A stretch of DNA of 64,000 nt from Ornithodoros turicata (GCF_037126465.1 NC_088201.1:85774273-85838272), one strand, 5' to 3'. Positions 35,340 through 47,021 are shown, counted from the stretch's first letter. Notes: generated by a model from the letters alone, not told the origin. Made by a program: numbers and translations.

Positions 35340-35666
35340 GCAGATTTGTTCCTGGGGTTACCCCAGGAACAAATTTGCAGTGAGGAATAGTTTAATTTTC
35401 TTCGTTATATTTTTCTTAGGGACGTTAGGGGTAAGGCCCTAAGGGCTCCTAGGGTAATCCCGGGAAGTCCTGGGTAAGCCACATAACATTTCAGGGTAAC
35501 AAGATTGTTTCTGATGGTATCGCCAGGATGTCCTAGAGTAACCCCGGACGTCTTGTGGTAGCCCTAGGGCATCTTCGGGCAAACGTAGGGCGTCTTGGGG
35601 CAACCCTAGGAGTTGCTGGGCTTACCCCAGCAGAACTGGGGTAACCTCAAGATATTCTGAGGTTAC
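35340..35666. repeat. palindrome followed by a degenerate 21-bp tandem array
   Basis: Bases 35340-35378 form a near-perfect palindrome centred on GGGGTTACCCC. From about 35429 to 35666 a unit close to GGGTAACCCTAGGACGTCTTG repeats roughly ten times with drift. Many units are themselves partly palindromic (CCCTAGGG, CTGGGGTTACCCCAG type). Confidence 0.65.
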
Positions 35667-35899
35667 ATCACCTTTTTTCAATAGGCGTTAGCCGTACGAA
35701 TAAAAAAGGGGGAGGCTTCCAACCCATGGCTTCTGCAGGACTCTAAAACAGTGAGCAGAACATTCTCGAAGCACGAAGAGAGAAGTTTGCAGGCTAAGTG
35801 CTTTTATACGTAATCTTCATTGCGAATGCTCGCTAGCAGCGGAGAACCTCCTTTCACTACTTCCAATTGAAAGTGACTGACTGCAGCTTCGTAATGTGC

Positions 35900-36190
35900 A
35901 GGTCCCGACATAAGTTTACGGAACACGCGAGCGGTGTATTGCGGTGCGACACCCTAGCGGCAAACGTAAGCGGGCTTGTTCACTCGTTCAGAGAGGTGGA
36001 CGAGTGTGCCGGCAGCGCTACCAATTCAAACCACGTTTCGAGCTCACCGAAACTACCGCGGTGTGTCGCTACCAGCGCACTCACCCACTCCTCTGAACGA
36101 GTAAACGAACCCGTTTCCGTTCGCCGGTAGGGTGTCGCACCGATGAGAAAATACACCGCTCGCGTGTTCCGTAAACTTTTGTCGGGACCT
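35900..36190. mobile_element. foldback MITE
   Basis: A 291-bp unit whose ends AGGTCCCGACA and TGTCGGGACCT are inverted, continuing inward with AAGTTTACGGAACACGCGAG against CTCGCGTGTTCCGTAAACTT. The arms are complementary over more than 100 bases. Flanks GTGC and GTAC are similar but not identical. Confidence 0.72.
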
Positions 36191-38937
36191 GTACCTCCTA
36201 AATGTCCGTGATTTATAATATTAAATGAGAGCTAAAGGTTAATATCTGTAAATTTATACACAACTTGTGAGTGACGTTCTCAAAAAGGCGATCACCTCGC
36301 TTGCCCCTTGTCGAAACTCAGCCGCCCGTGTATTCCACGCGTGTCCTATAGGGAACCTTCTTCAGGCTATTTTATTGTAGACTAGGCTTTTGGGGTGGAC
36401 CATATATTTCATGTTCTCCAACCTGCATATGTGTCTTGCTCCTTCATATTTCCGTCATTCATACTCCCAAATTACTGTGAACATCAGATCGTATAATATC
36501 AGACCCACAGTATCTTTGGTGTCCTGTGAGTCAGAATCGAGGAGCTAATGTCCTGCGGTATTGTCCTCCTATTGCAGTTCTACGTGCTACTAAAAGGGAG
36601 TTAAAACAAACAATATATGTTGACGCATCTTACACGTGTTTGACACCCAGGCGCAACATGGTAGCGCCGATTAAGTTCGATATCGCGCGAATGATATGCT
36701 CACATTCCGTTTCAATTTTTTGAGCAGGTAAGCGTGAGGTACCGCACTTTACCTTGACCGATGTCAAGAAGGTGCGCGGCCGAGATAAGGATGATTCAGG
36801 GCTGTTTCTAATAATATAATTCGTGAGTATACGTCGCGAGTCAACTGCGATCTGTTTCTAATAGCCTCTTCGATATACTGTACCGGTGGGCACTGGTGCT
36901 CCCTGGTGCGGCACCCCATCTTCGATAAACCTTACCGATGCGCACCGGACGTCTTCGATTAACGGGCTGTACCCGCTCGGTGCGCCGCCGTGTTGCCCCA
37001 GCGCACCGAGGAAAACGGCCGGGCGACAGCCGGGCAAACCCAAATTCCCAAGGAGCATTCGTCGGGCAACAGCAGGAGACGACGTAGCACACGTACGGTT
37101 ATGGCATCCGTACGTAATGTCGTGCTGCTTGGTGTAGGAGTTTCTTTCCAGCTCGTCGGATAGGGATGACGACGAACTCTAGGCGATAATTCATGAGAAT
37201 AAGTGGGGAGGATCAACTTTCAGTGATGAATATCGCAAGAAAGGCACTCACCATTCATTAGTTATTTTAGGTGCGCTTGTGTCATCGTTAGGCGTCATCA
37301 TATGTCATCATATCTGCGTTCTCGCCACGTGTTGCGTCCTAACTAAAAAGCATAACCTTTCAAATTCCCCTCAAAGCACCAGGTGCCTCTCGCTACGAGA
37401 ACCGCCATGGTGCAGGTTTATCTTCGATATTGCCCTTGCTGTAGGTGCCACCGATGTGGCGCACTCCGCACCATGCTGGTTCCGGGGCAACCCCGGTGCA
37501 GTTTTTGAAATCCAGTAATACATATTTGGCTGCGAAGGTAATTGAAATATTTTTGCACCGTTGCTCAGAGCATAATGAGGGACAGCATGGTTTGGGTCGG
37601 GATTGTTGATATATGGCTTCCTTTCTTCCACTTGAATTGGACACGGTAGGACATAATCGACAAACCGCGTTTACATGAATGGAAATCGAATCTAGTTCAC
37701 GAATCGTATCCACCCTTCGCTCGGAGAGCGTATCGTAGTCAATACACTAAACAAAGGTGGATTGAGACGGTAGATGCGCATTCAGATAGTGCATGTAAAT
37801 AGAGGATGCACATCGAGAGAAGCAGAGAGGATTATGGGAAGAGGGGAGTGGGTGACCGCTGCGGGTCAGTTTTGTCGTCTGCCACTGCCACTCGGGTTGA
37901 TAAAATGGCGACACCAGAGTGTTCCCATTCACGCTGCGTTTCCACGCGCGAAATAAGGCAAGCGTTCCTCGCAATAATAAGCGGGTGAAATAAAAGCCAG
38001 CTCCTCAGCTCGAGCAGACAGGTAATTGTAAGTACTATCGTGAGGTTTATAAAAGGGAAACACACGAGCGCATGACAGCTAGCCTCCTCTGCCAGCAAGC
38101 AAATGACGAAAGTTTTCCTCTGTATGCACGTAATCGATTTTCACGCATGGGTTCCATGCTGTCAAAGGCGACCACTTTCATCCGTACTTGATAACGACGA
38201 CCTAATTTACTTTTTTTCTTTCAATTACCTTCGGTCGCAAGGGTGTGCGTATCACTAGAAAACTAAAATTGAGAACGGTCGCCTGCTGCCGATAATATAT
38301 TTGAAATGCCTGCCCGACTGAAAACTGCAGTGCTCTCACTGAAAAGCTCCAGACAGTGAAGGATTTGTGCGTCGCTTCTGTTATGAGCTGCCAGCCAAAT
38401 GAGTGTGGTGGGGTTGACGGCAACAGAAGGGACGGCAGCGCTCCGATGGCTTCGCCGCAGGATGTTCCCCTCCATGAGCAATACATGAGAAGCCATAACG
38501 TCGATCCCTTGCGCCTACGTTGAAGCAGAGAGCAATGACGTGTCTTTTTTTTTTTTTTTTTTTTTTCACCTTCCACCGAAGTGTTCTGGGGAGTATCGGC
38601 CGTGTGAATACATGGCTTAACGCGTTTTGCTGTTCTATCTTTCTTGTATTTCTTCTATCTATTCCATCTTTTTATAATAACTTGTGTCCTGGGCCCCGAA
38701 CTGGGCGCGCCTGGAACGTCACGTGCCGACACATAGACAACGTTTTTGTAGGCCGCGATTCCAAATAAACGATGCGATTGGCCCGCGCGAGAGAGCTCGT
38801 GGAGAATCAGGTGCGACGTGATGCATTTAACGCGCGTTACGGGATAACGACAAGTTGAAGATCTGCCCTTATTATATTAGAAGTAATATGTATAACTACG
38901 GGTATATCATGTATTACTATGTTAATTATAATTAATA
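36191..38937. other. no gene recognised
   Basis: A GC-rich stretch at 36880-37120 has several ORFs in different frames but none with a recognisable domain. A long T-run lies at about 38547-38567. Confidence 0.35.
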
Positions 38938-39024
38938 TATATAGCATATATGTAATAGTATATATTCGTAGTCTTAATAATACTATTACATATAATTGTT
39001 ATATCTATAATGTATTATTATAAT

Positions 39025-39027
<3 letters not shown>

Positions 39028-39059
<32 letters not shown>
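39028..39059. repeat. AT microsatellite
   Basis: About 16 AT/TA units within a wider AT-rich, partly palindromic tract (38880-39060). Confidence 0.9.
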
Positions 39060-39062
<3 letters not shown>

Positions 39063-39309
39063 TACAATTTGATCGTGCCCTCCCAGCCAAGGACAGCTGT
39101 TTCGGTCTACTTGGACCTCGTCAGCCTGGCGCAGGGAAGTGACACGATCTTGGATTGGCGCAACAGTGCGTCTCGGCGAGACGACAATGTTCCTTGGTGA
39201 CGGCGTCACCTGTGGAGGCCGCAGTGCAAGCCAGCAAGTACATATACAAAGGAAAAATAGCCGAAGCTCTGTAGCTGCACGTTGAGCACATGTTTACAAT
39301 TTGATCGTG

Positions 39310-39860
39310 CCGTGCAAATTGTAAACATGTATGATTTATTGCAACGCAGAAGTAGTTGACGCTCAAAATTTTCATCTGAGTGGCTGAGCAGACTCCTAAT
39401 GACACGTGCGTGCTGCTTGTCAAGGTTGATAGAGACGGTGACCTTTTATCTCACGCAGTATAAATCCAAACAGCGAATCCCTTGGTACTTTGTTACTTGT
39501 TCAGACGGTAGAGGATATTTTTCTGTCGCTTTTACCCCATTCGTCCGAAAAATACCAAAGGGAGTGAAAAATAGAGGTGGTAAACAAAGGAGACATCTCA
39601 ACCAGGGTAGGTCAATAGTCCTTTTGCGTTCTTCGCGGGTGCCGATGTGACCTTCTTGTCATTGTTGAAGATGAATAGAAAAAATCGGAGATTTTCCCGG
39701 AGTCTACAGGCACGGTCCTCCCTCAAGCTTTCAAGTTTAGATGATGAAGCAATGTTCCCAAACACGCAGTAGCGCATAACGCCGTTACGCGTTAGTTAGT
39801 AAAAATGTAATGACGTTACGTTACTCATTACTTTTCTCCCAAATGTAATGCGTTACCATA
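39310..39860. mobile_element. partial relative of the hAT MITE at 11304
   Basis: TTTATTGCAACGCAGAAGTA and GTTGACGCTCAAAATTTTCA here align with TTTATTGCAAAGCAGAAATA and GTTGATGTTCAAAATTTCCA inside the MITE at 11304-11837. The region ends with the same kind of GTTACG/GTAATG repeats (39780-39855). Intact ends and target duplication were not found. Confidence 0.55.
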
Positions 39861-39864
39861 TTTC

Positions 39865-39920
39865 AGAAAAGATAAACAATGGCAGCACTCGTGTTTAGCC
39901 TGCCATTGTTTATCTTTTCT
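39865..39920. repeat. 20-bp perfect inverted repeat
   Basis: AGAAAAGATAAACAATGGCA at 39865-39884 is the exact reverse complement of 39901-39920, with a 16-base loop. Confidence 0.85.
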
Positions 39921-40149
39921 CAAACCCCAGCAGTGTAATATTTCTTCCAGCGGTCTTCTTTACGATGTTCGCTCACCTGAGATCTCTCAGCGGTTTTGGT
40001 CGCCGGTAACACTCCGACTGTACATCGCTTTCTTTTGTATTTTCTTTTTCGCGCCCTCAGTCCTCTCTAATAAGAATTTGTATTTCCTCCTCACCACCTT
40101 CGCTGTCCCCTTTTTTTGATGTACATTAGTATAAATATCTCTACCAAGT

Positions 40150-40215
40150 GTTCAATGTATTGCACCTGATGAAGGACGGACTCCGTCCGAAAGCTTGTTT
40201 TTCAGTAAATGTTTC
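40150..40215 (+). ncRNA. hammerhead-ribozyme-like motif
   Basis: The conserved core CTGATGA (40166-40172) and GAAA (40189-40192) enclose GGACGG/CCGTCC, a 6-bp stem II with a 3-base loop. Both core strands fit the hammerhead consensus. Stem I and stem III pairing outside this is not obvious from the sequence, so activity is not shown. Motifs of this kind are known in Penelope-like elements and other arthropod retroelements. No protein-coding element was recognised next to it. Confidence 0.5.
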
Positions 40216-40507
40216 AATCTCATTAAATACTTATTTGATTTCGTAGGAGTATAATACCGTAGTCAGACGGCACAACTTAGGACCATAAACAGAACGGCCG
40301 TAAGCAAAGGCAGTGGCTTGTTAACGGCTGTAATTCCAAGGACGCTGTCACATAGCGGCTACAGAAGGTCTTTATCGTTTCAGAGGTCGGCTCATAAATG
40401 CGTGTGGCAGACGCGTCGCCGTAATGTTGTCATCCGGTTTTCATGCAGCGCAATGATCCTATTTTGTAGCGCAATGGCTGCTGTCGAGAGTATCCCGTTT
40501 CCTTGCG

Positions 40508-41333
40508 TTCGAGCATGGAGGAAGGAAACACAGGAGCGGCCGTTTCGAGCAGATTTCCGTGGGACCCCTCTGGCGGTCGCTCCTGTCAAAACCGCCATTA
40601 CTTCTTGTCCACCACGTGATCCTCTCTAAAGTTTCGGTTTGGCAACGCTTTGTTGCTAGCGCTGCTTTTCATGCTTTTCCAAAGTCACTTACTCTTAACA
40701 TGTGAGTACCACTGCGGGAACAACGTTTTGTTAACGTGTTCTTACCGCGGTTGCGGCTGTCGTTCAACAGGAAGCAGCTCTGTCACGGGAATAACGTTTC
40801 CTTCGTAAGCACGTACTTGACCGGTTGTTTCGTACCCCTGTCTGTGAGAGAGTCATCTTGAATCGTTCCTTTCCAAGCTGGCGCTGTGCTACAGCTGCAG
40901 ATTCAATTGATTTCCTCCATCGTTGTACAAATTTGATTACTGGCATGCTTTACCACTTCAGCAACAAACACACAAAACGCGGCCACGTCGTCACAAAAAC
41001 ATCCCTGCCGCGAATGATGTTTCTAGTCCTGCGTAGTTGCCCTGCAGACCCTGACCGGTCTTGTAGTAGAAGGGTAAACCAAGAGTAAACCTCCGAACAC
41101 ACACAAATAAAGCTGGACGCGCGGCGTTCATCGCAATGCAGATATCTGAACTGCAAGGCAATCACGACTCCCGTCGTCTGCTTTGGGAGCTGGCCTGCGC
41201 ATGCTCTTGAGATCACGTGAGCGGTCACATGGTAGACTGGAGCATCTCAGGATGCATTGCGAAGCTGGCACGCCCGTCCCAATGGCAAAAAATTGGAAGG
41301 GCCGCTCCTGTGTTTCCTTCCTCCATGTTCGAG
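40508..41333. repeat. inverted repeat pair, about 34 bp arms
   Basis: TTCGAGCATGGAGGAAGGAA at 40508 with the following ACACAGGAGCGGCC is mirrored at 41300-41333 with about two mismatches. The 760 bp between show weaker complementarity. It may be a decayed foldback element. Confidence 0.5.
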
Positions 41334-41877
41334 AGTATGCAGTTTGGAGACAACAGAGTTCTGCGAAATCAGTTCCTCTCTTACCGCCGTTTCTCATGAG
41401 TTTTTGTTTACGGCCTTCGTACTTGAAGGCCGTCAGTGCGCTTGGTTTCTGTTCTTTGCTATGCACTGTGTAGTGAGTTAAGTCAGCACCTAACGTGTTT
41501 GTCATGTGTGGTGGAGGATGTCATTGGTACGGCTTCGGATTTCAACGAATAGTTTTCGCAGTAGAAAACACTGGTCGATAATCGGTAGGATACTGTTTTT
41601 ACCTTTCAACGCGTACATACACCGAACTATTCTGTGTCAGGAAAGCCGGGATTTTTCCGGGTGAAATTCTTGAAATGCAAATTTGCCGGGATCGCGGGGT
41701 CCATCCCCCACTTGTGATAAGGTACGATGCTCTAGTCGGTTTGATTCGCTTACGTAATCGTCATATCGTGTTCGGACGGGGAAGTACTGGCTGCTGCCTC
41801 GCTAAGAACGGAAGTTGATTGATTATTGCTCCCAGTGATTCATCCTTGCCTTGAGGCATGCCCCTTAACCAACCACA

Positions 41878-41977
41878 CTTAGAGAGCACCACCTTAGTAT
41901 GCAGAAAACCCATATTTCGAGCGAACTTGTTGAGCACGTCCGAGAATGTAACAATTGTGAACCCGTTTTCCCTGAAA
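41878..41977 (+). repeat. 100-bp fragment of a Penelope-like endonuclease region
   Basis: Ninety-seven of 100 bases agree with 49210-49309, where the same DNA encodes the LREHQLSMQKTH part of a GIY-YIG endonuclease. Similarity stops abruptly on both sides. Confidence 0.8.
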
Positions 41978-42180
41978 CCGTAATTCTTTAGAAATCGTCC
42001 GGTGGTCCACCGCAATTGATATGTTTGTTGAGTTTCAATAAGTGATGATACATCAGACCTTGTACGACAATATTGAACTGCTGTCCATTCGACATCATTG
42101 CAAGAACTGGTAGAAGAAAATAATTGTGTAGACGCTCTAGTGGAACATATCACGCGATAAGATTTTTTAAATGTACTTTC

Positions 42181-43047
42181 CATTTCAACAGTGTTGTACA
42201 TATCGCCGTTACAAGTAACGCCGTTACTGTAATCGATACTTTTTCGGTATCGGAGTGCGTATCGCGATACTTTTTAAAATTGGTATCGGAAGAGTATTTC
42301 CGTTACAAATTTATGGTAACGCGATCTCCGTATCGTTACCGTATCGTTACGATACTTTTTAGTGCCCCACCCTTTCTTCACCGACGACATTTCTCACTCT
42401 TGTTCATTGTCAATGGTTCGCCTAGCCCTCGACAAGAAGCCTGTGGACATGTCCAAGTGCTCCGTAACCGGAATTATAGAATTACTATACCAAACACATG
42501 TTCACTGCTCTTCTTAGAAGCTGCAGAAAATAACCACAACAAAAGAGTTGAGGTCAACGAACAGAGGTCAAGTCATTGACAGTACGCTCTGGATTCCACT
42601 GCTTAGCTGCTGTGTCGCACTGGGTCACGCTCACATATACTCTGGTATTGTTAACTTCGGATAGGATTCCTTGGTAATCGGACTCCAGGGTGTGTGGGCC
42701 TGACACTAACGTAATTGTCATACTGGTCTCTGCCAACTGCCGGAGAGACCACGGCCTGAAAGGATGGCAGAAGACGAGTTCCAGAACGAGCTATTGATAA
42801 AAGTCTGCTGTCTTTTTACTGCAAAACTGCTTACGTAAGCGCTACAGTATTTCTATGTTGCATCATCTTCGTGTTTCAAACAAAAGTATCGGGCAAAGTA
42901 TCGCGTTACTTTTTTTAGTAACGGTAGCGCTATTCGTTACTTTAAAAAAGAAGTATCGTTATCGGTATTTCGATACTTTTTACTCAAGTAACGAGTATCG
43001 GTATCGCGATACCATATTTCGGTAACGGGTACAACACTGCATTTCAA
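42181..43047. mobile_element. non-autonomous hAT element with 8-bp target duplication
   Basis: The 851-bp unit 42189-43039 starts CAGTGTTGTAC and ends GTACAACACTG. It is flanked by CATTTCAA at 42181-42188 and 43040-43047. CAGTG ends and 8-bp duplications are hAT hallmarks. Subterminal regions are crowded with CGTTAC, GTATCG and ATACTTTTT repeats in both orientations. No transposase ORF is present. Confidence 0.92.
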
Positions 43048-43379
43048 CCGTTAGGTGAAATTTCAAGAAATCCGTAATGAATCGCGCGATATAGACTGCT
43101 TGTATATGATAATTTGATGTGATTGCTTTCTTGATTAATGCAATGCCCATTGCAATGATTACAATTACATCTGGTCTAGTGTATTTCAATTCTTTATTAG
43201 CAAACCTAAAAAACTCCACCATCAATCCCAGCGGCCCTTCAGATGTTGACGTACAAATATTTTTATAACTATTGTAGATTCGGCATACAAGCTCTTGCAC
43301 CTTCAATTCCGTAATTTGAACCATATCTTCAAATACGACCATGTCTAAGACGTATTGAAATGCTAATAATAGAATCATT

Positions 43380-44135
43380 TCGCTGCTCTTCTTTTTCGAA
43401 GGAGCTTTTTATCATGTCCTCCCATGACCTATGGTAGCGAGTACAAAATCCATCCATCTCTTTGCTGAAACTCCCTTGTTCTGTTTTTTAGTGCGCTTCT
43501 ACACTTAATTAAATCATATCTGTACTCATTTTATGGATTAAAAATTTATTATGTTATCAGGTTTAGAATATTAATAATATACCGCTGTGAGAATTATGGA
43601 AAATTGTTTACAAAAAGATGCGATGTGTAAGGAAATGCGATGTGTAAGGAAAAACGTGTGCGTTCAATGATACTATGTACAAGACCGCGCTATAGAGTCC
43701 TCCCCTCCCTATCTTGACTTGGGTGGGGGCGAGTTTATGGCCTTCAAGTATCGTGTACCAAGACCGCTGGAGAATCCCCCTACTCCCTGAAGGCGGAACC
43801 TTGACGAAAATCTATGGGAATTGTATGGTTAGCAGCTTCCCTCTCTTTTCGAATCCACTAGTGGGTCCTGAATGAATAAGACAAGTTTCTTTTGTGTATT
43901 CGCGCTGCTTGTTTAGAAAATGGTTGCCTGAATTAATTGACTTTGTTTCAGATGATCACTCGATTGATATTAACAAAAATATTCTACGAGTCGGGAAGGT
44001 ATTTCTGAGTTGTGTCTGTTGATTTCCTCTGTAGAAAACTATTACATTAAATTGCATTTCAGATGTGTTGTTTGTTTGTGGCTTCTGCATGTAGAAATTA
44101 TTGTTGCAAAGTTATCATAAAAAATGATGTAATAA
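43380..44135. other. no gene recognised
   Basis: AT-rich sequence with no supported coding or repeat feature, apart from a direct duplication of GATGCGATGTGTAAGGAAA-like sequence near 43617-43650. Confidence 0.35.
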
Positions 44136-44411
44136 ACCTCTACCCGACAAACGTCATCATGACGTCAGTAGACAGACCAAAACCGAACCGGGTCGGAAGG
44201 GGAGAGCTGGGTTCCACGAATGGGCAATTGTTCGCTGAAAGAAAAGTAGGACCGAAGGTCGCGTCCCTTTCAGAGACCATCGTAATCCCCTCAGGACCGT
44301 GGCTTTCGGACGCGACCTTGTTCGCCACTAGCTTTGAACGTAGTTCAACTCTACCAAACTCGTGGCGCTGTCAAACATTATGACGTCATTTGTTTACAAA
44401 CAGGTAGAGGT
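44136..44411. mobile_element. foldback MITE
   Basis: The ends ACCTCTACC and GGTAGAGGT are inverted. Inner inverted pairs include ACGTCATCATGACGTCA on the left against TGACGTCAT on the right, and AAGGTCGCGTCC against GGACGCGACCTT in the middle. No target duplication recognised. Confidence 0.55.
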
Positions 44412-45069
44412 CCATTAAAATTGATTCTCGTTTTTGAAAGAGCATTGTTTCTATCATTGAATAAACTTTACTTTCTCTCTGCTTCAGATTTTCACTCGAT
44501 TGATACTTTGTGATATGGGAATTATGTATGCATGATTTATTAGTTGTGTCTTTGATTTCTTGATTAAAAATAGTCTGAAATACAATTCACAATCTTTCTC
44601 GTTTTGATTGAGTATTGTTTCCATTGAAGACAGCATAATATTTCTCGCTTGCTTAGATAATGTTTGTCTAAAACCAGTTTGCAGTGATAATGATGTCTGT
44701 TCGTAGATTTTTTGCTTGCTACTGTTTGTTTTGATAGAATTCTTATTGTGTTCTTGAGAATAGAATAATACTAACATCTATTTGTGATAGCTGATCAATA
44801 AAAAATTTCGTCTCTGTGCACCAGTCCTAAGAATATTCCCCTTTGGAGGAAAGAGTGTGAAAGAGAGAGAGAGAGCCCCACCCCATAGATTGACAAAGGA
44901 TGTGCGGTTTCTTCGCTTTGGGCTGTATAGAGGGAGAGAGAGAATGACCCCGCCAGGCTCAAGTAACAAAGAGAGCTGGCTTGGTTGTACACTGCGTGTC
45001 GGATTGCGACATTTTGTGTTTTGCATTTCGATATTATTTTCCTGCATGTGTCCTGTTGTTTACACGTTG
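44412..45069. other. no gene recognised
   Basis: AT-rich; contains GA-rich microsatellite patches at 44855-44876 and 44931-44943. Confidence 0.35.
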
Positions 45070-45470
45070 GCATATGCGCCGTTACAGTGTTTCTCTGCTA
45101 TTCAGTGTTAAGATAGATTTGATAGATCGTTTTTCAATTATGTTTCCTTTGTGTACCTCTTGTTTATGTGCTGGATGGTGCATTGGTTTGGCTCTCTATT
45201 AGCTGTTGATCGTGTTTCTCATTATTTCGTTGCATGTATCTATTGTTTACGCGTGGATGATGCGCCGTTCAAAGTGTTTCTCTGCTATTCAGCGTTAGCT
45301 CTGTGCTAGTCGCGGTATTAAATTCGTTATGTTTCTCGTTTTGATAGATTGTTTTCCAATTACTTTCCTGTACGTATCTCGTGTTTACGAGTTGGATGAT
45401 GCATGGGTTTGGCTCTCTATTAGCTGTTGATCGTGTTCCTCGTTATTTCCTTGCATGTGTGCTATTCACG
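45070..45470. repeat. tandem duplication of about 200-bp units
   Basis: GTGTTTCTCTGCTATTCAG occurs at about 45087 and 45272, and TTGGCTCTCTATTAGCTGTT at about 45187 and 45409, in the same orientation. The period varies between 185 and 222 bases. Confidence 0.65.
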
Positions 45471-45489
45471 TCATAAGAAATTGATTAAT

Positions 45490-45680
45490 TGTGTCGTGTT
45501 GGAATATTCAACTTAGCTTCCCATATTCTTTATTATGTGTACTTCGTTTCTTCTGCTTTCTTTTTTTGGTTGAGTTTTTCTCCCAACTTAGCTTCCCATA
45601 TTCTTTATTATGTGTATTGAATTTCTTCCGTTTCATGTTTTTGGTTGGGTTTTTCTTCTTCACGCAGAGTCACAACATAA
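45490..45680. repeat. 87-bp tandem duplication
   Basis: CAACTTAGCTTCCCATATTC followed by TTTATTATGTGTA occurs twice, at about 45508 and 45584. A third partial copy of TGTCGTGTTGGAATATTCAA lies near 47606, and the GAGTCACAACATA part recurs near 48091. The unit may be noncoding sequence of the Penelope-like element at 48361. Confidence 0.6.
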
Positions 45681-45794
45681 TTCCTGCCACTATTGGCTTT
45701 AATATATTTCATCTTGTACTTTTGTGTATGGCTATCCTTTGTATAACTATACTTGTATGTAAACTGTCCACCGCACAGCTGTTGTAGCGGGAAA

Positions 45795-45984
45795 AAATTA
45801 TGAATGAAGTCGGCCCAAGGTGAAAATCGCGAATAAAGTCGGCCCAGGTGCGACGGAACCATCGCTTGGTGGGGTTGCCGGTGTGCATGCCCCTACTTGC
45901 GTGTAAACTGCCTACGACACGGGTGTTGCAGCGAAAAAACTTGTGAATGAAGTCGTCCCAGGTGAAAAATACAGAATGATAAGG
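45795..45984. repeat. GAAGTCGGCCCAGG modules, left block
   Basis: Three copies of a GAATGAAGTCGGCCCAGG-type unit (near 45804, 45832 and 45944) are separated by sequence shared with the block at 47022-47530 (GGTGTGCATGCCCCTACTTG and relatives). Confidence 0.7.
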
Positions 45985-47021
45985 CAGGGTGTCGAACCGA
46001 AACGTTTTTCGCTCCGGTTTTCGTTCCGGTTCTATCATAAACGGTCCGGTACCGGTTCTGCTCCGGAGCAAAAAAAATAACGGTTCATACCGGTTATAAC
46101 CGGTTCTGCTTCTGGTGGGCATATTCATTCCCAGAAAAAGAATATGTTGCAAAATGTAAACCCGTTTATTCCGCATACATGGTATTTAATATTAATAGGC
46201 AGCTGTGAAATTGGTAGCTCCTGGTTCCTGTAGGTGACTGTCTGTTCAAATAGGCTTTCTCCTTTCTTGAAGCACATGATACAGACGAACTTGTTTGTTT
46301 TGATGTCATACGTAAAGTACTTTCTTGCTGGATTGGTGCGATCGTGTCCCATCCAAATGTCTGTTGCTGCTTCCTAGCCAGCAAGCACCACCGCACGAGT
46401 ACGACGGAAATCGAGGGACACCTTCACTCACAAACGCGCGCGACGGCTCCGTTTTCTTTTCTTCGTGTCCTGTCCACAAAAGAGGGGCCACTTCGCACGC
46501 GCCTGCCTCGCGGATAGGTAAATGTATTCAACTTCGCTGCTCTCAAACAAGGGACACGTTGCGCGACATTACCGATAGAGAAGCCGTTACGCAGCCCCCT
46601 TGAGTCGCTGTTTAGTTGAGGAGGGTTTGGGCAGATGAAATTAAAACGAACACTACGGTACATTTGTAGAGAGTCACAACCGGTCACATGTACATCTAAG
46701 TCTATGTGCGCAAACGATAAAACGTTACAAAGGGATCCCAAGGGTCATAGTATACAGACATACATTGCACCGTAACCATAACCCTCGTAAAGTATCCATG
46801 ACATTACTTCAGAACACACGACGACAGTTTCATTCGCCTACTCGTAGACCAAACCGGCGAAGTTTTTGCTTGGACCGAAAACCGTTAAATAAAGTTTTCG
46901 GTTTCACTCCTGAGCGAAAAAAACGTATACGGTTTCGATTCGGTTCTGGTTCGCACCGAAATAGCGGTTTTTCTCGGTTTTCGGTTGCGGTTTTCGATTC
47001 GCTCCGACACCCTGGATAAGG
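45978..47021. mobile_element. hAT-like non-autonomous element rich in ACCGGTT-type motifs
   Basis: The 1030-bp unit 45985-47014 starts CAGGGTGTCG and ends CGACACCCTG. It is flanked by GATAAGG on both sides (45978-45984, 47015-47021), 7 bp that can be seen, one short of the usual hAT 8. Subterminal regions repeat CCGGTT/AACCG and CGGTTTTCG motifs. It is inserted into the GAAGTCGGCCCAGG array, where an uninterrupted relative of the site (AATGATAAGGGCACGC) is seen near 47420. Confidence 0.82.

Larger units (their letters stand above)
41761..43378 (-). pseudogene. ORF of unknown function split by a hAT insertion
   Basis: Two minus-strand segments, 43378-43040 (113 codons) and 42183-41761 (about 140 codons), are in the same frame on either side of the hAT element at 42189-43039. 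They meet exactly at the duplicated target CATTTCAA, so before the insertion they formed one open frame of roughly 252 codons. Upstream of the first ATG the frame is closed by TAA 15 codons earlier. I recognise no domain. The first part is rich in aliphatic residues and predicted helical by eye. Bases 41878-41977 lie inside the second part and match, on the other strand, a piece of the Penelope-like element at 49210. The ORF may thus be partly antisense to a transposon remnant. Confidence 0.4.

Noticed and set aside
35429..35666. Regular short repeats that might suggest a CRISPR array
   Set aside because: Units abut without spacers and drift continuously, and the window is eukaryotic. It is a minisatellite.
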